Shown in pieces: positions 9,014 to 19,365 of a stretch of 64,000 nucleotides of DNA. A program made the translations under genes and the position numbers. The stretch comes from Euglena gracilis (lineage: Eukaryota > Euglenida > Euglenophyceae > Euglenales), in the NCBI GenBank assembly GCA_039621445.1, contig CP154954.1, positions 36,689,703 through 36,753,702 on the forward strand. The letters are read 5' to 3'. The notes beneath the pieces were generated by a model. It was not told the DNA's origin and ran no database searches. It saw only the letters and a list, made by a program, of their open reading frames with translations. The first letter of the stretch is position 1. Every line of letters begins with the position of its first letter.

Positions 9014-9400
9014 TACTCCCCGGGGGGGGGGGTCGGCCACTCAGGAAAACCAGTCACTTTTTGGCCTTTCAAGGCCATTTTGGGCCAAAATTTTCTCCGG
9101 CGCCTTCGGCGCCGGTTGGCCACTCAGCCACCTTTGGGTGATTTCTGGCCCTAGGGGGAGGGCCAAAAAACCAGTCAGTTGCTCACCCCCCCGGGGGGGG
9201 GGGTGGGACAGGTGTTAAGTAACGGTCTGATTCAAACAGCCAAGGTGAAAGTGGTTTGTGGTGTCCCAAAAAGCAATTAGCATCAAAGGAGGAAAAAAAA
9301 GTCGGTTTTTGGCCAAAATCAAACATCAAGAAGTGCCATGGGGTTTTTTTCAAGGACTTCATTTCGGCCGCCAAAGGCGGCCGAGAAGGTGATGGGGGTG
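9014..9400. other. Repeat-derived DNA with short GC hairpins
   Basis: Contains ACTCAGGAAAACCAGTCAC and TTGGCCACTCAGCC, words shared with the 356-bp element of the 52-60 kb region, and the hairpins GGCGCCTTCGGCGCC (9099) and GGCCGCCAAAGGCGGCC (9366). No gene seen. Confidence 0.5.
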
Positions 9401-11000
9401 TCTGGGACGCGGGGGGGACGCGGGGGAGACGCCATTTTTGGGACGGTGAAATTAGGAATTTGCTACGAGAAAATTTTAGCCAAATTAGGATTCTACCACA
9501 ACAAATTAGGAATCACCAACCGCAAATTAGGAATCACCCACCACAAATTAGGAATCACCCACACCAAATTAGGAATCACCAACCTCAAATTTGCTTGAAA
9601 TTAGGAATCAGCCTCCTAAATTTTGCTGTCTCGAGAACAAAATTTGGGTTCCAAAGTGGGACGCGGGGGGGACGCGGGGGGGGACGCGGGGGGGACGCGG
9701 GGGGGGGACGCGGGGGGGACGCGGGGGAGACACCCCCAATGGATTTTGCAATGTCGTTCTCCGAAAATGTGCTCTTAACTGGTAAGGTGGCTGCCGAAGG
9801 CAGCCGAGACACACCCTTTGAACCATTGAACATGGCATTGCAAAAGAAAAATATCACATTCATGCTAAATATTTTTCTTTCCAAAATCCTGGGGGGGGGC
9901 GGCCGCCCCCCCCCCCCCGACCCCCCTTGTGACACCTATGGGATGGTACCCTCCAAATTTGTTTCTACACCCCTGGGCACTGATGTGGTGTGACCCGAAC
10001 AAATACCCTTTTCCCCAAACCACCCCCAAAATTGTGGAACGCAGTTTACCATCCGGGTGAAATTTTTTTTTTTGCTCCTTTTCCTCTCAAAATGGTCATT
10101 TTGAGGGTAATGGTTCATGCAATTTTATCAAAGCTTCCAAAGACTTGCCCGAAATGTCATTTTTGGCCATTTTTGGCCAAAAAAAAAGTGCTCTTGCGGT
10201 GAACTTTACCGGTGGGGGGCGGTTCGGGACGCGGGGGGGGGGGTGACGCGGGGGGGGACGCGGGGGGAACTGTGGCCCGACAACCCCCCACGTTTTCTTT
10301 GGTGTTACCCAAATTTGTATGTAATTTTCCTTTGGTCAACCAAAAAATGTGCCTAGCCTCACAGGGGGGGGGGGTCACAGGAGGGTCACGGGGTCAGGGG
10401 GGGAACACCTCATTTTCGGTGGCAAAATTAGGAATCACCAAACCGATTTTTTGGGGGGGAAATTCCATGAATTAGGAATACCCACACCTAAAAATTAGGA
10501 CTTTGACACCAAATTAGGAATCACCAACCCCGAAATTGAGAAATTTATGGGGGTGTATGAGTCGCGGGGGGGGTCGCGGGGGGGGTCGCGGGGGGAACGT
10601 GGAAGTTTTGACGGGTCACGCGTGACAAGTGTGACCTTTCATACAACGTCACATGGAACCTATTTTTAGAACTTTTGGGTCCAAAAATAGCTCCAATTAG
10701 GAATTTGTCACACATTTTTGGCAATTTTGATTCCTAATTTGAGTGCAAATTAGGAATTAGGTGCCACTTTTTGGCTCCTACTGGGATGTGGAAACCCTCC
10801 ATGTGTGGGTCGCGGGGGGGTCGCGGGGGGGTCGCGGGGGGGGTCGCAGGGGATACACCCCCTGTGCCTAAAAATTGGAATCTACTGGAGAATTTTATAA
10901 AATTAGGCCAAAAGCCAACTGGCCAAAAAATATCCCCGCAAAATTTGGTCAAAATCCTGGACGCGGGGGGGACGCGGGGGGGGGGACGCGGGGGGAACAC
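9400..11000 (+). repeat. Mosaic of (GACGCGGGGG)n, (GTCGCGGGGG)n and ATTAGGAATCACC repeats
   Basis: GACGCGGGGG units cluster at about 9412, 9658-9730, 10226-10268 and 10966-10998; a variant GTCGCGGGGG clusters at 10562-10600 and 10808-10850. Between them the word AAATTAGGAATCACC recurs about every 19 bases from 9482 to 9575 and again around 10428-10530, with isolated copies to 10755. The alternation suggests one composite element repeated and degraded. No frame in this stretch is convincing. Confidence 0.75.
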
Positions 11001-11403
11001 CCCTGTGAAGTTCACAATTGGGTTGGCAGGGGGTGGTTTGGACCCCTGGCGAACTTTCAAACGGTGAACTTCACTTTGGGGAGGAGGACGCAGGGCTGAC
11101 GTTTTTTTTTGTTTTAAAAACAAAGCAAAAAAACTTTTATGAATAAAAAACGGTTTAAAAACGTTTTTTTGTTTCAAAAAAGAGTGTTTTTTTTAAATAA
11201 AACACTGCAAATAGGAAAAAAACTTGTTTAAAAACACTTGTTTTAAAACAATGCCTCAGCCCTGGGAGGACGGGGGTCCAAAAACCCAAAGTTCACCGCC
11301 CGATATCCAAAACCGAGGGGGGGGTCGTATATGGGGGGCATGGTAAATTTTTCCTGACGAGCGCAAAAAAAGTTGCAAAAACAACGATGTCCGCCCCCAC
11401 GAT

Positions 11404-11647
11404 GGGGGGTTGGTACGCCGTGGCGAGGGGGTCCGAATAGGGGGGGGGAGGGGGGGTAAATGGCGTGGCGAGGGGGTCGGCAACCAGGGGGGGGGAGGGG
11501 TGTACCATGGTTTTCCAACAAAATTTTCGTTCAAAAAATCGCGAAGATCGCCAGTGGCGTGGCGAGGGGGTCCGGCCAGGGGGGAGGGGAGTAAATGGCG
11601 TGGCGAGGCCCTCGGAGAGGGGGGGGGGAGGGGTGTACCAACCCCCC
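11404..11647 (-). mobile_element. Miniature element, copy 2, with 3-bp target duplication GAT
   Basis: Inverted full-length copy of the element at 731-970, with ends GGGGGGTTGGTAC and GTACCAACCCCCC and GAT on both sides (11401-11403, 11648-11650). The different flanking triplets of the two copies confirm the element limits. Confidence 0.85.
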
Positions 11648-12434
11648 GATGGTCCCACATCCCTTTGCCCGGCTGCCTTCAATGGAGTCTCAAAGACCTT
11701 TTTGTTGACTGGTGTCCCACCCCCCAGATGGTGTCCCATGGAGGCTAGGCGTGCCGCTCGGGGGGGTCCGGGACCCCCCCCTCCCCCCCTGCGCGGCCCC
11801 TGCGCGGCCGCTCGCCCCCCCCCCCCTGGACCCCCCTCCCCCCACTGTGCCTAGCATAGCCAAGAAAAAATTTTTTGTGAAAAAATCACGATTTTTTTGA
11901 GGCCCAAAAATGACCAAAAATGACCATTTTCGGACATAAAATGGCAAATTTGGGGGCCGCGCGCTCTGTGCGCGGCCAAAAAAGCACTTTTTGAGTCAAA
12001 AATGGCCCCAAAATGGCAAAAAATGACCACTTTCTGGACCCGAAAATCACCGATTTTAGGATGCGTTCCGCCCGCGCGGCTACCCTCGGACCCCCCCTCC
12101 CCCCCCCCCCCCCGCCCGCACCGCCGCTCCCCCCCACTCAGCCCCCCCCCCGCTGTGCCTAGCCTCCCATGCCCACCCTGTCGTTGGACTGGGTGTGCCG
12201 CACTATTGGGCTGTGCATCGAACAAAATTTTTTTGCGTCCCCCCCCGGACCCCACCTCCCCTGGGGGTGCCTTCTATTTCCAAAACAGGGCCATTTTTTT
12301 GTACCAAAATTGTATATCCACCCCAGTGGTCCCCAAATGGTAAATTTCATTGGGGTTGTACCCCCTGCGACCCCCCACCACCGCAGATGGAGGGTTTCCG
12401 CAACCCAATAGGGGCCAAAAAATGACCTGATTAT
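11648..12434. other. G/C-run DNA without a supported gene
   Basis: C-runs alternate with GC words (TGCGCGGCC repeated near 11790) and A/T-rich patches such as AAAAATGACC. Two blocks, CCCCACTGTGCCTAGC (11839) and CCCGCTGTGCCTAGC (12150), and paired GGATGCGTTC words suggest duplicated repeat ends. Frames here are Gly/Pro low complexity on both strands. Confidence 0.45.
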
Positions 12435-12665
12435 CATGCCCCCCCCCCCCTCATACCACCTCTTCCCCCTAATTGACCCCCCCCAATTGACCAAACGCCC
12501 CGGAGAAAATTTTTTGAACCCCCCCCTAATTGACTGCCCAGGGGGATTCTGTAGCACCCCTTATTTGACGGCACCCCCCCCCCTAATTGACGCCCCCCTC
12601 CCCCCCTAATTGAACCCCCCCCCTAATTGACCAAAAGGGGGGTGACCGTGGAGAGGTCCCACGTT
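12435..12665. mobile_element. TAATTGACC-type C-run element, rearranged copy
   Basis: Carries six C-run plus CTAATTGACC words and the block GGGGTGACCGTGGAGAGG, which is the reverse complement of 18208-18232 in the intact element at 18191-18428. The outer ends do not match each other cleanly, so this copy appears truncated or rearranged. Confidence 0.6.
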
Positions 12666-12667
12666 GG

Positions 12668-12800
12668 AGATCAGGCAGTAGACTTTGGTCATTTTGACCC
12701 CCTCCCCCCCCCTATGGCGAAGTTCACCGTTTGAAAGTTCACCGGGGGGTCCCAGACCCCCTCCCCCCCCTCTGCCTGACCCATCGGTGAACTTCACCGG
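12668..12800. repeat. Repeat with GGTGAAGTTCACCG palindromes, copy 2
   Basis: Matches 2698-2800 over GATCAGGCAGTAGACTTTGG and the GTGAAGTTCACCG block. Further palindromic GGTGAACTTCACCGG units continue at 12785-12815 and 12973-13065. Confidence 0.65.
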
Positions 12801-13071
12801 TGAAGTTCACCAAGAGAGTACTTTTTTTGGCCAAAAATGACCAAAAATGGCATTTTGGGTAAGTTTTCGGAAATTTCGATAAAATTCCATGAAGCATCAA
12901 CCTCAAAATGACCATTTTGAGAGGAAAGGGGCAAATTTTTACCCATGAAAATTTCACTCCCAACCATCAAAACGGTGAAGTTCACCGGTGAACTTCACCA
13001 GTGAACTTCACCGCCGAAAGCACCCCCCCCCCGGTGAATGTTCACCGGTGAACTTCACCGGGGGGTCCACA

Positions 13072-13290
13072 GGGGGTGCTACCCCCGTGACCCCCCCCGT
13101 GACCCCCCCGTGACCCGCCCGTGACCCGAGAATCGAGCCTTCAATTTTCATACAATGCATCAACCTTCATCATTTCAGCCTTTCTTTTCATTCATCATTT
13201 CAACCTGCTTTTTGATGTAGGTGGCAATTTTGGTCGCTTTTCATCAATTTTCTGGTTGAAAGCATTGAAAATTTGCCTTGGCATGGTCCA
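13072..13290 (+). repeat. Dispersed repeat with (GTGACCCCCC)n head, copy 2
   Basis: Direct copy of 1048-1275. It is followed at 13318-13378 by a GACGCGGGGG tract. Confidence 0.8.
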
Positions 13291-13379
13291 TAAAAAAAGC
13301 AGCGTGAATTTGACCCATGGGGGTGTTGGGGACGCGGGGGGACGCGGGGGGACGCGGGGGGGGGGGGACGCGGGAGGCA

Positions 13380-14680
13380 CCACCATTCTAGGGACCATGA
13401 TCGAAGCTGACGGTTTTCTGTTCTTTTCACCGATTTCAGGATGCGTTCTGCCCTTCTCGTGATGTGATGCAACATCATTGTTTGTTTAAAACGAAGTCAA
13501 AAAAAAACACGTTTTTTTAAATAAAAAAAACATGTTTTTTTTTAAACAAAAACAAAAAAAACGCCATTGAGGGTCCAGGGCGAAAATTTTTTTTGCCTTT
13601 AACTTTAGCTTTTTTTTGCCCATCCTCAGGCAGAGAAAGACACCAAATTTGGGATGTTTCAAGTTGAAACATCCCAAAATGGCAGAAAAATGCCCTATTT
13701 TAACCATTCTTGTTGAAGACCTCCAAAAGTATTGGTTTTCAAGTCATTTGAGCTAAGATTGGTTCACCCTTGCGATCAAAGGCAAAATTTGGACCATCAT
13801 TTTCCCCTTTGCTCTTTTTCCGTTTTTTTGCCTGCTTTTTTTAATAAAAAAAAAACGTTTTTAAAAAAAAAACAAAAAAAAGCCAACTATGTCAAAGTGG
13901 CATACTTCCCCCGTGACCCCCCCCGTGACCCCCCCCCGTGACCCCCCCGTGACCCGCACCACCCCCACAGCCCCCCACCCCTGCTTAACCTCCGTTCAAT
14001 CAAGGGGGGGGGAGGTGGAATAAGACCCCCTGCCAAAATCCAAGGGGGGTGTTATTTGGCATGGTAGGAATTGGCACCCAAAGGAATCAAAACTACCAAA
14101 AAAAAACGTGTGATAAATTCTTGACTGGATCTATTTTTGGACCCAAAAGTTTTCAGGACAGAATCGTCGTCCAAAAAACCCGTGGAGGGGGACGGCGGTT
14201 CTGCCCTGAACCCGGCGTCCCAAACGCCGGTTTAACCAGAAAAGGGGGAGGGGGGACGGTTTTGGGGACCCGAACTCGACAGCCTAGCCCCATTTGCCCC
14301 CCCCCCAGTGCAAAACAGTGGATGTGGGCGGGGGGCAATGGGTGGCCGGCTGACTAGTCGGCTGACCACCCAGTTGGATGGCCGACTAGGCCTAGTTGGT
14401 AGCTGGTCGGCGAGACGGGGTGGGGTGGGGGGGGGGAGTGGTGGGTAGTCGGCCGACTAGTCGGCGAAATACCCCCTCCAATGTGCTAACGGGTCAAAGC
14501 GCCGACTTTTAAGCACCCCCCTGAAAAAAACGTACGTAGAAATCACCTCAACGCCACTCAAAACCCACCCAAATGGCTCCAGAGCCCCCAATTGGGGGTG
14601 AATATGCAAAAACTGGGGGGGGATGTCCATATTGGGCCCCTTTTTGACAAAAGAACACCTCTCCCCATTGGATTTTCAAT
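13380..14680. other. A/T-run and C-run DNA without a gene
   Basis: A (GTGACCCCCC)n tract with the CATACTTCCCC lead-in lies at 13899-13960 and duplicates 2385-2420. Around 14335-14470 words such as GCCGACTAGTCGGC repeat and have inverted relatives at 15340-15412 (GTCTCGCCGACCACC), so 14335-15412 may be bounded by old inverted repeats. No reading frame with codon bias. Confidence 0.4.
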
Positions 14681-14683
14681 ATA

Positions 14684-14839
14684 CCATGCCCCCCCCCCCA
14701 CATAAGACCCCCCCCTAGCCGGCCGAAGGCCGGCCCTTTGGCCGGGACCGACCCCCCCATATAAGCCCCCCATATAAGACCCCCCCCCCCCCGGGATTTT
14801 GGCTCCCGAGGGGGGGTCTTATATGGGGGGGGGGCATGG
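14684..14839. mobile_element. CCATGCCCC-type miniature element with TA target duplication
   Basis: Left end CCATGCCCCC...CATAAGACCCC is mirrored by GGGGTCTTATATGGGG...GGCATGG at the right, and TA flanks both ends (14682-14683, 14840-14841). The short element at 46148-46215 has related ends and the same TA duplication. Confidence 0.75.
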
Positions 14840-14863
14840 TAATGTCAAGATTTCGCACAAAAA

Positions 14864-15022
14864 GGACTTAGCCTTCCAAGTATGTTGCCAACATAGAAGG
14901 GATTTTGTTATTTGAGGGGGGGGGCGGAGCCCCCCCCGCCTGTGCCAAAGTGAGCCACAAAAAACGACTTAGCCCCCAAGTGTGTTGCCAACACAGAAGG
15001 GATTTTGCTATTTGAAACTCGG
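14864..15022 (+). repeat. Two direct repeats of about 75 bp
   Basis: AAGGACTTAGCCTTCCAAGT then GTTGCCAACATAGAAGGG and TTTTGTTATTTGA at 14871-14914 recur as GACTTAGCCCCCAAGT, GTTGCCAACACAGAAGGG and TTTTGCTATTTGA at 14969-15016. The copies are separated by a G/C-run hairpin. Confidence 0.7.
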
Positions 15023-15597
15023 ATGGGAGGTGGGGGGGGTGTTTTCTGCCCTTCGTAACGCAGAAAGCTTGCATTTCTAAAGGATTTTCATGTAATCCCT
15101 TTTTCATTGTTAATTTTGTAACCCTCTGGACCCCCATCACAGGCCCACCCACCCCCACCGACCAAAGATTTTCATCTGAGGGTGTTTATGTTGGTGTTAG
15201 GCACTTATTTGGACCCATCCGGACCATTTCCAGGTGATTTGGGTCCGCCACGGACCATTTTTATGACCATCGACTACCGGGGCACCAACTGGTTTGCATA
15301 GGATTTTCTTCATGGGGCCTGTTAGTACAAAAGAGTGGGTAGCCGGCCCACTACACAATACCCCCCATCCCGTCTCGCCGACCACCTACCGCGGCCGACC
15401 ACCCACTACCATCCCCCAGTCCACCGCCATGGAGGTTGGGGGGGGGTGCTGCGGACCCCCCGGTGAACTTCACCGGTGAAGTCCACCGGCCAAAAAAGTC
15501 CTCGTGGTGAACGTTCACCGCTGGAGGTTCGGCAGCCCCCCCCCCCCTGGTCACCCGACCCCCTCGGCACGGCGTGCCGAACCATACCAATGAATTT

Positions 15598-15850
15598 TCC
15601 TTTGGGAAAACAGCTTCACCCAAACCGTGCCCCGGGCACGTGCCGTGTTCCGTTTCAGCTCCAAACGGGAATTGAATTCACGGCGGGTAGCACTGGTTCG
15701 CCCAGACCGTGCCCCGGGCCCAGGGGAATTGCTCTTTTTTGCCCTCGCTCCGTGAAGAACATCCCTTGCCTTTCTCACGGTGGGTAGCACAGCTTCACCC
15801 AAACCGTGCCCCGGGCCCAGGGAAACGTCTCTTTTGGCCCTCGCCACAAG
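15598..15850 (+). repeat. Degenerate tandem repeat of about 90 bp, three units
   Basis: The block TTCACCCAAACCGTGCCCCG occurs near 15612, as TTCGCCCAGACCGTGCCCCG near 15695 and again near 15795, each followed by GGCAC or GGCCCAGGG and a TTTTxGCCCTCGC tail. A GGGTAGCAC lead-in precedes the second and third. The spacing is 80-100 bases with indels. Confidence 0.65.
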
Positions 15851-15949
15851 AGGAACCCCCTTGTGACTCCCTGTGCCGCCACAGGTCGCGGGTGGGATAT
15901 ACTGCGGGGTTTTTACAAAGTGGTACACTGTTCGGTGACCGAGTGAGAG

Positions 15950-16110
15950 GTTAGTGGAAAATGAGCAAGGCTCATCCTCAATATATATAAAAGTGCTGGG
16001 GGGGGCGCGTGTGTGTTGTGGTGTTGCCCTCTTTGGCGTGTTTGTGTCGTTTCTGCGGAGAGTGGAAAATGAGCGAGGCTCACCTTAAATACAGTGCTTG
16101 GGGTGATGGG
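15950..16110 (+). repeat. Two copies of GTGGAAAATGAGC block
   Basis: GTGGAAAATGAGCAAGGCTCA at 15954 and GTGGAAAATGAGCGAGGCTC at 16062 are 108 bases apart, each followed by a TATA/AAATA-rich stretch and a G-run with GTGTG. They lie downstream of the LINE-like fragment on the minus strand and could be part of its 3' tail. Confidence 0.6.
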
Positions 16111-16286
16111 TGTGGCTCTTGTTGCCTTCCTTGACGTGTTTGTCTCGGGTGGTTGCCTTCCTTGGCGCGTGGGAGTTGTGTTGTGGACAGGTTGTGTGGC
16201 GCGGACTGCCGGACGGTTGCGTTTGTGTTGGTCGGGTTGGGTTATATTCTGTTGGGCCAACGGTGTCGGTGAAATGGGGTTTGGAT

Positions 16287-16865
16287 TTAGGTTGAGTAGG
16301 GAGAGTGAGAGCCTCTACAGGAGGTGTCGGCATTTGTGGATGGTTCAGTGTAGAAGCACCACACAAGCTGTTTCGAGATCTCTTTGGCAAGTGTCAGGGA
16401 GAGGCCTTGCCAGACCTCTGCTTCAGTTTGACGTTGCTGCCAGCCCTCCCGCTGCCCCAGCAGGGCTTTGAGGAGGGTGGACATCAGTGAGCGGCCTTCC
16501 TGGCCCAGTCCCCCGAAGCAGTCAAGCACGAAGGCAGTGAGCCTCCACCCCCGCCTTGCACAGGCGGCATCATATTTCCGGTGTTTTTCGGCTTCTTGCC
16601 TCTCCTGCCACGCTTGCAGTTGGGTGGCACGACCAAGAGGGTTGCTTGGAATTTGGGTGTGTCGAATGGTGACGTCGATTGCCACGGGTCCGTCACTGTC
16701 CAGACGTGGAATAAAAACATCGCCGGGGCGGGTGTTGTCGTCAGCCCGTTGCTCTTTCTTGGCTTGGCTCGCTCCGTTTTCATCGTTCGGCGAACTTCGC
16801 AATTCCGAAATCGTCATCAACGACGAGATGAAGTTCAACGCAACGATTGTGCATTTGTTCTGCAC
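16287..16865 (-). pseudogene. LINE (non-LTR retrotransposon) C-terminal endonuclease-like fragment
   Basis: A 192-codon minus-strand frame ends in a stop at 16287. It has RPGDVFIP at residues 46-53, AIDVTIRH at 62-69, AEKHRKYDAACARRGW at 92-107 and VLDCFGGLGQEG at 113-124. This spacing is what I expect from the restriction-like endonuclease region at the C-terminus of R2-type and related algal non-LTR elements: an R-P-x-D strand, a second acidic residue in a D-V-T strand, then a K/R-K-Y helix and an F-G-x-G strand. The reverse transcriptase is not seen upstream (plus coordinates above 16865), and the frame opens without a convincing start, so this is a 5'-truncated copy, usual for LINEs. Composition is free of C/G runs, unlike its neighbours. 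Confidence 0.6.
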
Positions 16866-17732
16866 ACTGCTGGTGTGTTTTGTTTTGTGATTGGTTGGGG
16901 ATCAGCTACAACCAATGCCAATTTTTTTTGGCAAAGTGACAAAAAGTTGTCAGGGGAAAAAATTCAAAAAGAAATGAAACAGTATCAACAAAATATGTGT
17001 CTCTAATTCAGTTCGGGTTGGGACAAGTCACTACAAAATGCAAGTGAACGGTGGCGCGGATTTCGGCACTGGAGCGGTGCTGGAATGGAGTGCTGGACGT
17101 GATTTTGCCTTCAAAACTCACAAAGAGCACCACATGGCTGAGATGGGCCTTTTGCAGAATGGCAGAAGCTTCTGAGTGCTGAACTCACTTCAGAGACTGC
17201 CAACTGCAGTGCATCTGTAGAAAATCTCTCTGTGCAAAAAGAAACAATAAACACGCGCTTTGTGGACACATGCGCTTCGAGCAGTTGCGCGGATGTCCAC
17301 CTTCAGCGTCGTTAACACCACCGGCATTGTCATCAAAAAACTTGTGGAGTTGAGGCAAAATTTGACGCACTGCAGGGCAGTGCAATGCCATGCAGCGAAG
17401 TGGCAGTGCCTGGCAACGCAATGGCAGTGACAGTGCAGTGGTTTGGGTTTCAAAACAGAGTGCAATGGCAATGCAGTGCAGTGGAGTGCAGTGCAGTGGC
17501 GTTGGCTGTGTTGTGATTCATCAGCACTCCAACCCAGAACTGCGTCAGTGCCGACCACTGGCTCCTCCATGCTGTTGCATTTTGTTGTGGCTTGTCGCAA
17601 GTCCCATGTGCACCTCATCAATCAAGCAGGTGAAATGCTTGCGTGCCAAAAGATGCAAGTGCCAAATGTTGCAACTGTCAGCTGTCAGTTAAACCAAGAC
17701 GGTTCTTGTTCACTGGTTCTTGAAGGAATCAA
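16866..17732. other. Low-repeat stretch with a GCAGTG-rich patch
   Basis: A small ATG-started frame at 17038-17175 would read MQVNGGADFGTGAVLEW and on for 45 residues; it has no recognised domain and weak codon bias. From about 17365 to 17520 the words GCAGTG, GCAATG and TGGCAGTG repeat irregularly. Otherwise the DNA is of balanced composition and without C/G runs, which is unusual here, but I cannot identify a gene. Confidence 0.4.
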
Positions 17733-17790
17733 GGGTTAGGGTCAGAGTCAGGGTTGGGGTTAGGTGAGGGTCAGGTTTAGGGCAGCTGGC
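17733..17790 (+). repeat. Degenerate telomere-like tract
   Basis: AGGGTTAGGGTCAGAGTCAG and GGGTTGGGGTTAGGTGAGGG followed by GGTTTAGGGC are degenerate GGGTTA units. Longer tracts of the same type occur at 29885-30460. Confidence 0.7.
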
Positions 17791-17799
17791 GGTCGAGTG

Positions 17800-18188
17800 G
17801 CGAACAGCACCACCAAGTCTTTTTTCCAAAAACCTGCACTTCATGACCTTCATTGTTCAGTGACCAAGCGTTCCACCATCTGGACCCTATGCAGTCATGT
17901 TTGAGTTTTTCAAATGGCGGTACTTGCTCGCCAAGGGACCTTCACCCAAAATTTTACAAGTCGGTTGCCCTGAGGCCTGAATTGTGGTTGTGTGATACAT
18001 CTGATGGTTTTGGGGTGAATTTTTGCTTTTGGGGGGGGGGAGGGTATGCACAAGATTTGACCAATTTTGCATAGGTCAAAAAATGAGGGGGTGGGGGTCC
18101 TCCAGCCACCCCCTTAATTGGCCAAATGGGGGTCTGAAGCCATTAGTTAAATTGGGCTGAGTTGAGGGCATTTTGGGCAATCCTTCGG
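17800..18188. other. Unassigned DNA
   Basis: Balanced composition with one G-run at 18034. A plus-strand frame from 17853 (to GGGYAQDLTNFA) has no codon bias or motif. Nothing further supported. Confidence 0.35.
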
Positions 18189-18190
18189 TA

Positions 18191-18428
18191 CCACCTCCCC
18201 CCCCCCCTAATTGACCGTGGGACCTCTCCACGGTCACCCCCCATTTGGTCAATTAGGGGGGGGGTTCAATTAGGGGGGGGTTGGTCAATTAGGGAAGGGG
18301 TACCGTCTTTTTGGGGGTGCTTCGGCACGGAATCCCCCCGGGCAGTCAATTAGGGGGGGGGGGGTTGAAAAAATTTTCCCCGGGGCGTTTGGTCAATTAG
18401 GGGGGGGTCAATTAGGGGGGGGAGGTGG
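18191..18428. mobile_element. TAATTGACC-type C-run element, intact, with TA target duplication
   Basis: Left end CCACCT, a C-run, then CTAATTGACC is mirrored by GGTCAATTAG, a G-run and AGGTGG at the right; TA flanks both sides (18189-18190, 18429-18430). Inside are four further GGTCAATTAGGG words and the hairpin GTGGGACCTCTCCACGG. At 238 bp it cannot encode a transposase. A rearranged relative lies at 12435-12665. Confidence 0.8.
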
Positions 18429-18518
18429 TAATAAATTTTCAACACAAAAAAAGTCAGCCATTTTTAGCCATTTTGATCCGTTTTGAATCCATTTTCACAC
18501 TTTCCTCCTCTGTCACAG

Positions 18519-18620
18519 CTCCAGCACCACCTCCCTCCCGCCGCCGATCACTTGGTGACCGCCGGCGCCTCTCCCCTTCCTCAGCCACACAATTGCTCCG
18601 GACCAAAAACCACATCTTTG
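18519..18620 (+). CDS. Exon candidate related to the downstream exon array
   Basis: The block follows a pyrimidine-rich acceptor (CTCCTCTGTCACAG) and ends at a donor-like TTTG/GTGAGA. In the frame starting at 18519 it reads LQHHLPPAADHLVTAGASPL and PQPHNCSGPKTTSL. The core LPPxxxHLVxAGxxxLP is shared with the repeated block of the array at 19365-21400 (LPPHHLVIAGPAALPLRLAL), so the two are probably homologous. Length is 102 bp. The product is unknown; Pro/His/Ala-rich. The alternative frame (APAPPPSRRRSLGDRR) has slightly poorer GC3 and no relative. Confidence 0.4.
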
Positions 18621-18884
18621 GTGAGAAAAGTCGGACAGAATCTCATTAAAATGTGGGGGAATCTCACAAATTGTGAAGGAAAATGCCAACTGCAAAGACC
18701 TCCACCAGGGAAAATACCATGATGAGCACCCCATGACGCAACCACCCGGGGCAATTTGGGCAAACCTGGAGTATTTCCCCTATTTGGAGCAATTGCATGC
18801 TGACAATTCCTCCCCGCCCCTCTCCCTCCTCTCCCCGCCGCCCTCCCCCTTCCACTCGCCCTCCCCATGCCGGCGCACAGGGTT

Positions 18885-19365
18885 GCATGGGAAGCTCCGC
18901 AGACATGAGGTAGTTGGCAGGGGAGGGTCACCCACCCCCCCCCCCAGGGGGGTACGGTGGCGAGGGGGATCCACCCCCCCCAGTGTCAAAAGGAGGGTCC
19001 CCCCACCCCCCTCCCCCTCCTCCCCCTCCAAAAAAAATCTTCCGACGCTTCGCACTAAGTGTGCATTTTGGGACCCTCTTGAGGCTCAGCATGAAATTTC
19101 GGCAAAATGGCCAAAAACGACGTCACTCGGGACAGGCGGGGAGTTGTGGGGAAATCAAAATACTGTTAGATGGGCCATTTTAAGGGCTGCAATTTTGTTC
19201 TCCGGACATGTCCTCTAATTCCCTGCCATTTTGAGAAATACCAGAAATTGATTTTTTGACCTCCCCAAAAAACGGCCAAAATTTTCGACAACCGAAAACT
19301 GGGGTTGGAGTCCCAACCCCCCCCCCCCCATTTTGGAAGGATGCTCCCCCCACTCCCTCCTCCGA
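18885..19365 (+). repeat. Intron-like repeat flanked by ATGGGAAGCTCCGCAGAC and GAGATTCCCATG, copy A
   Basis: Begins at TTGCATGGGAAGCTCCGC and ends at CTCCTCCGAGATTCCCATGC; the two ends are imperfect inverted repeats (GCATGGGAAKCTC). The interior (ATCTTCCGACGC..., GGCAAAATGGCCAAAA, GGGGAAATCAAAAT) matches 38785-38925, so the unit recurs at 38630-39107; a third copy with a different interior spans 47195-47940. Each ends in a pyrimidine tract plus GAG and starts near GAG/GTA, so it could be spliced as an intron. Confidence 0.6.

Noticed and set aside
17365-17520. GCAGTG-rich stretch as a possible coding repeat
   Set aside because: The unit length is irregular and all frames contain stops or change composition abruptly; it is low-complexity DNA.
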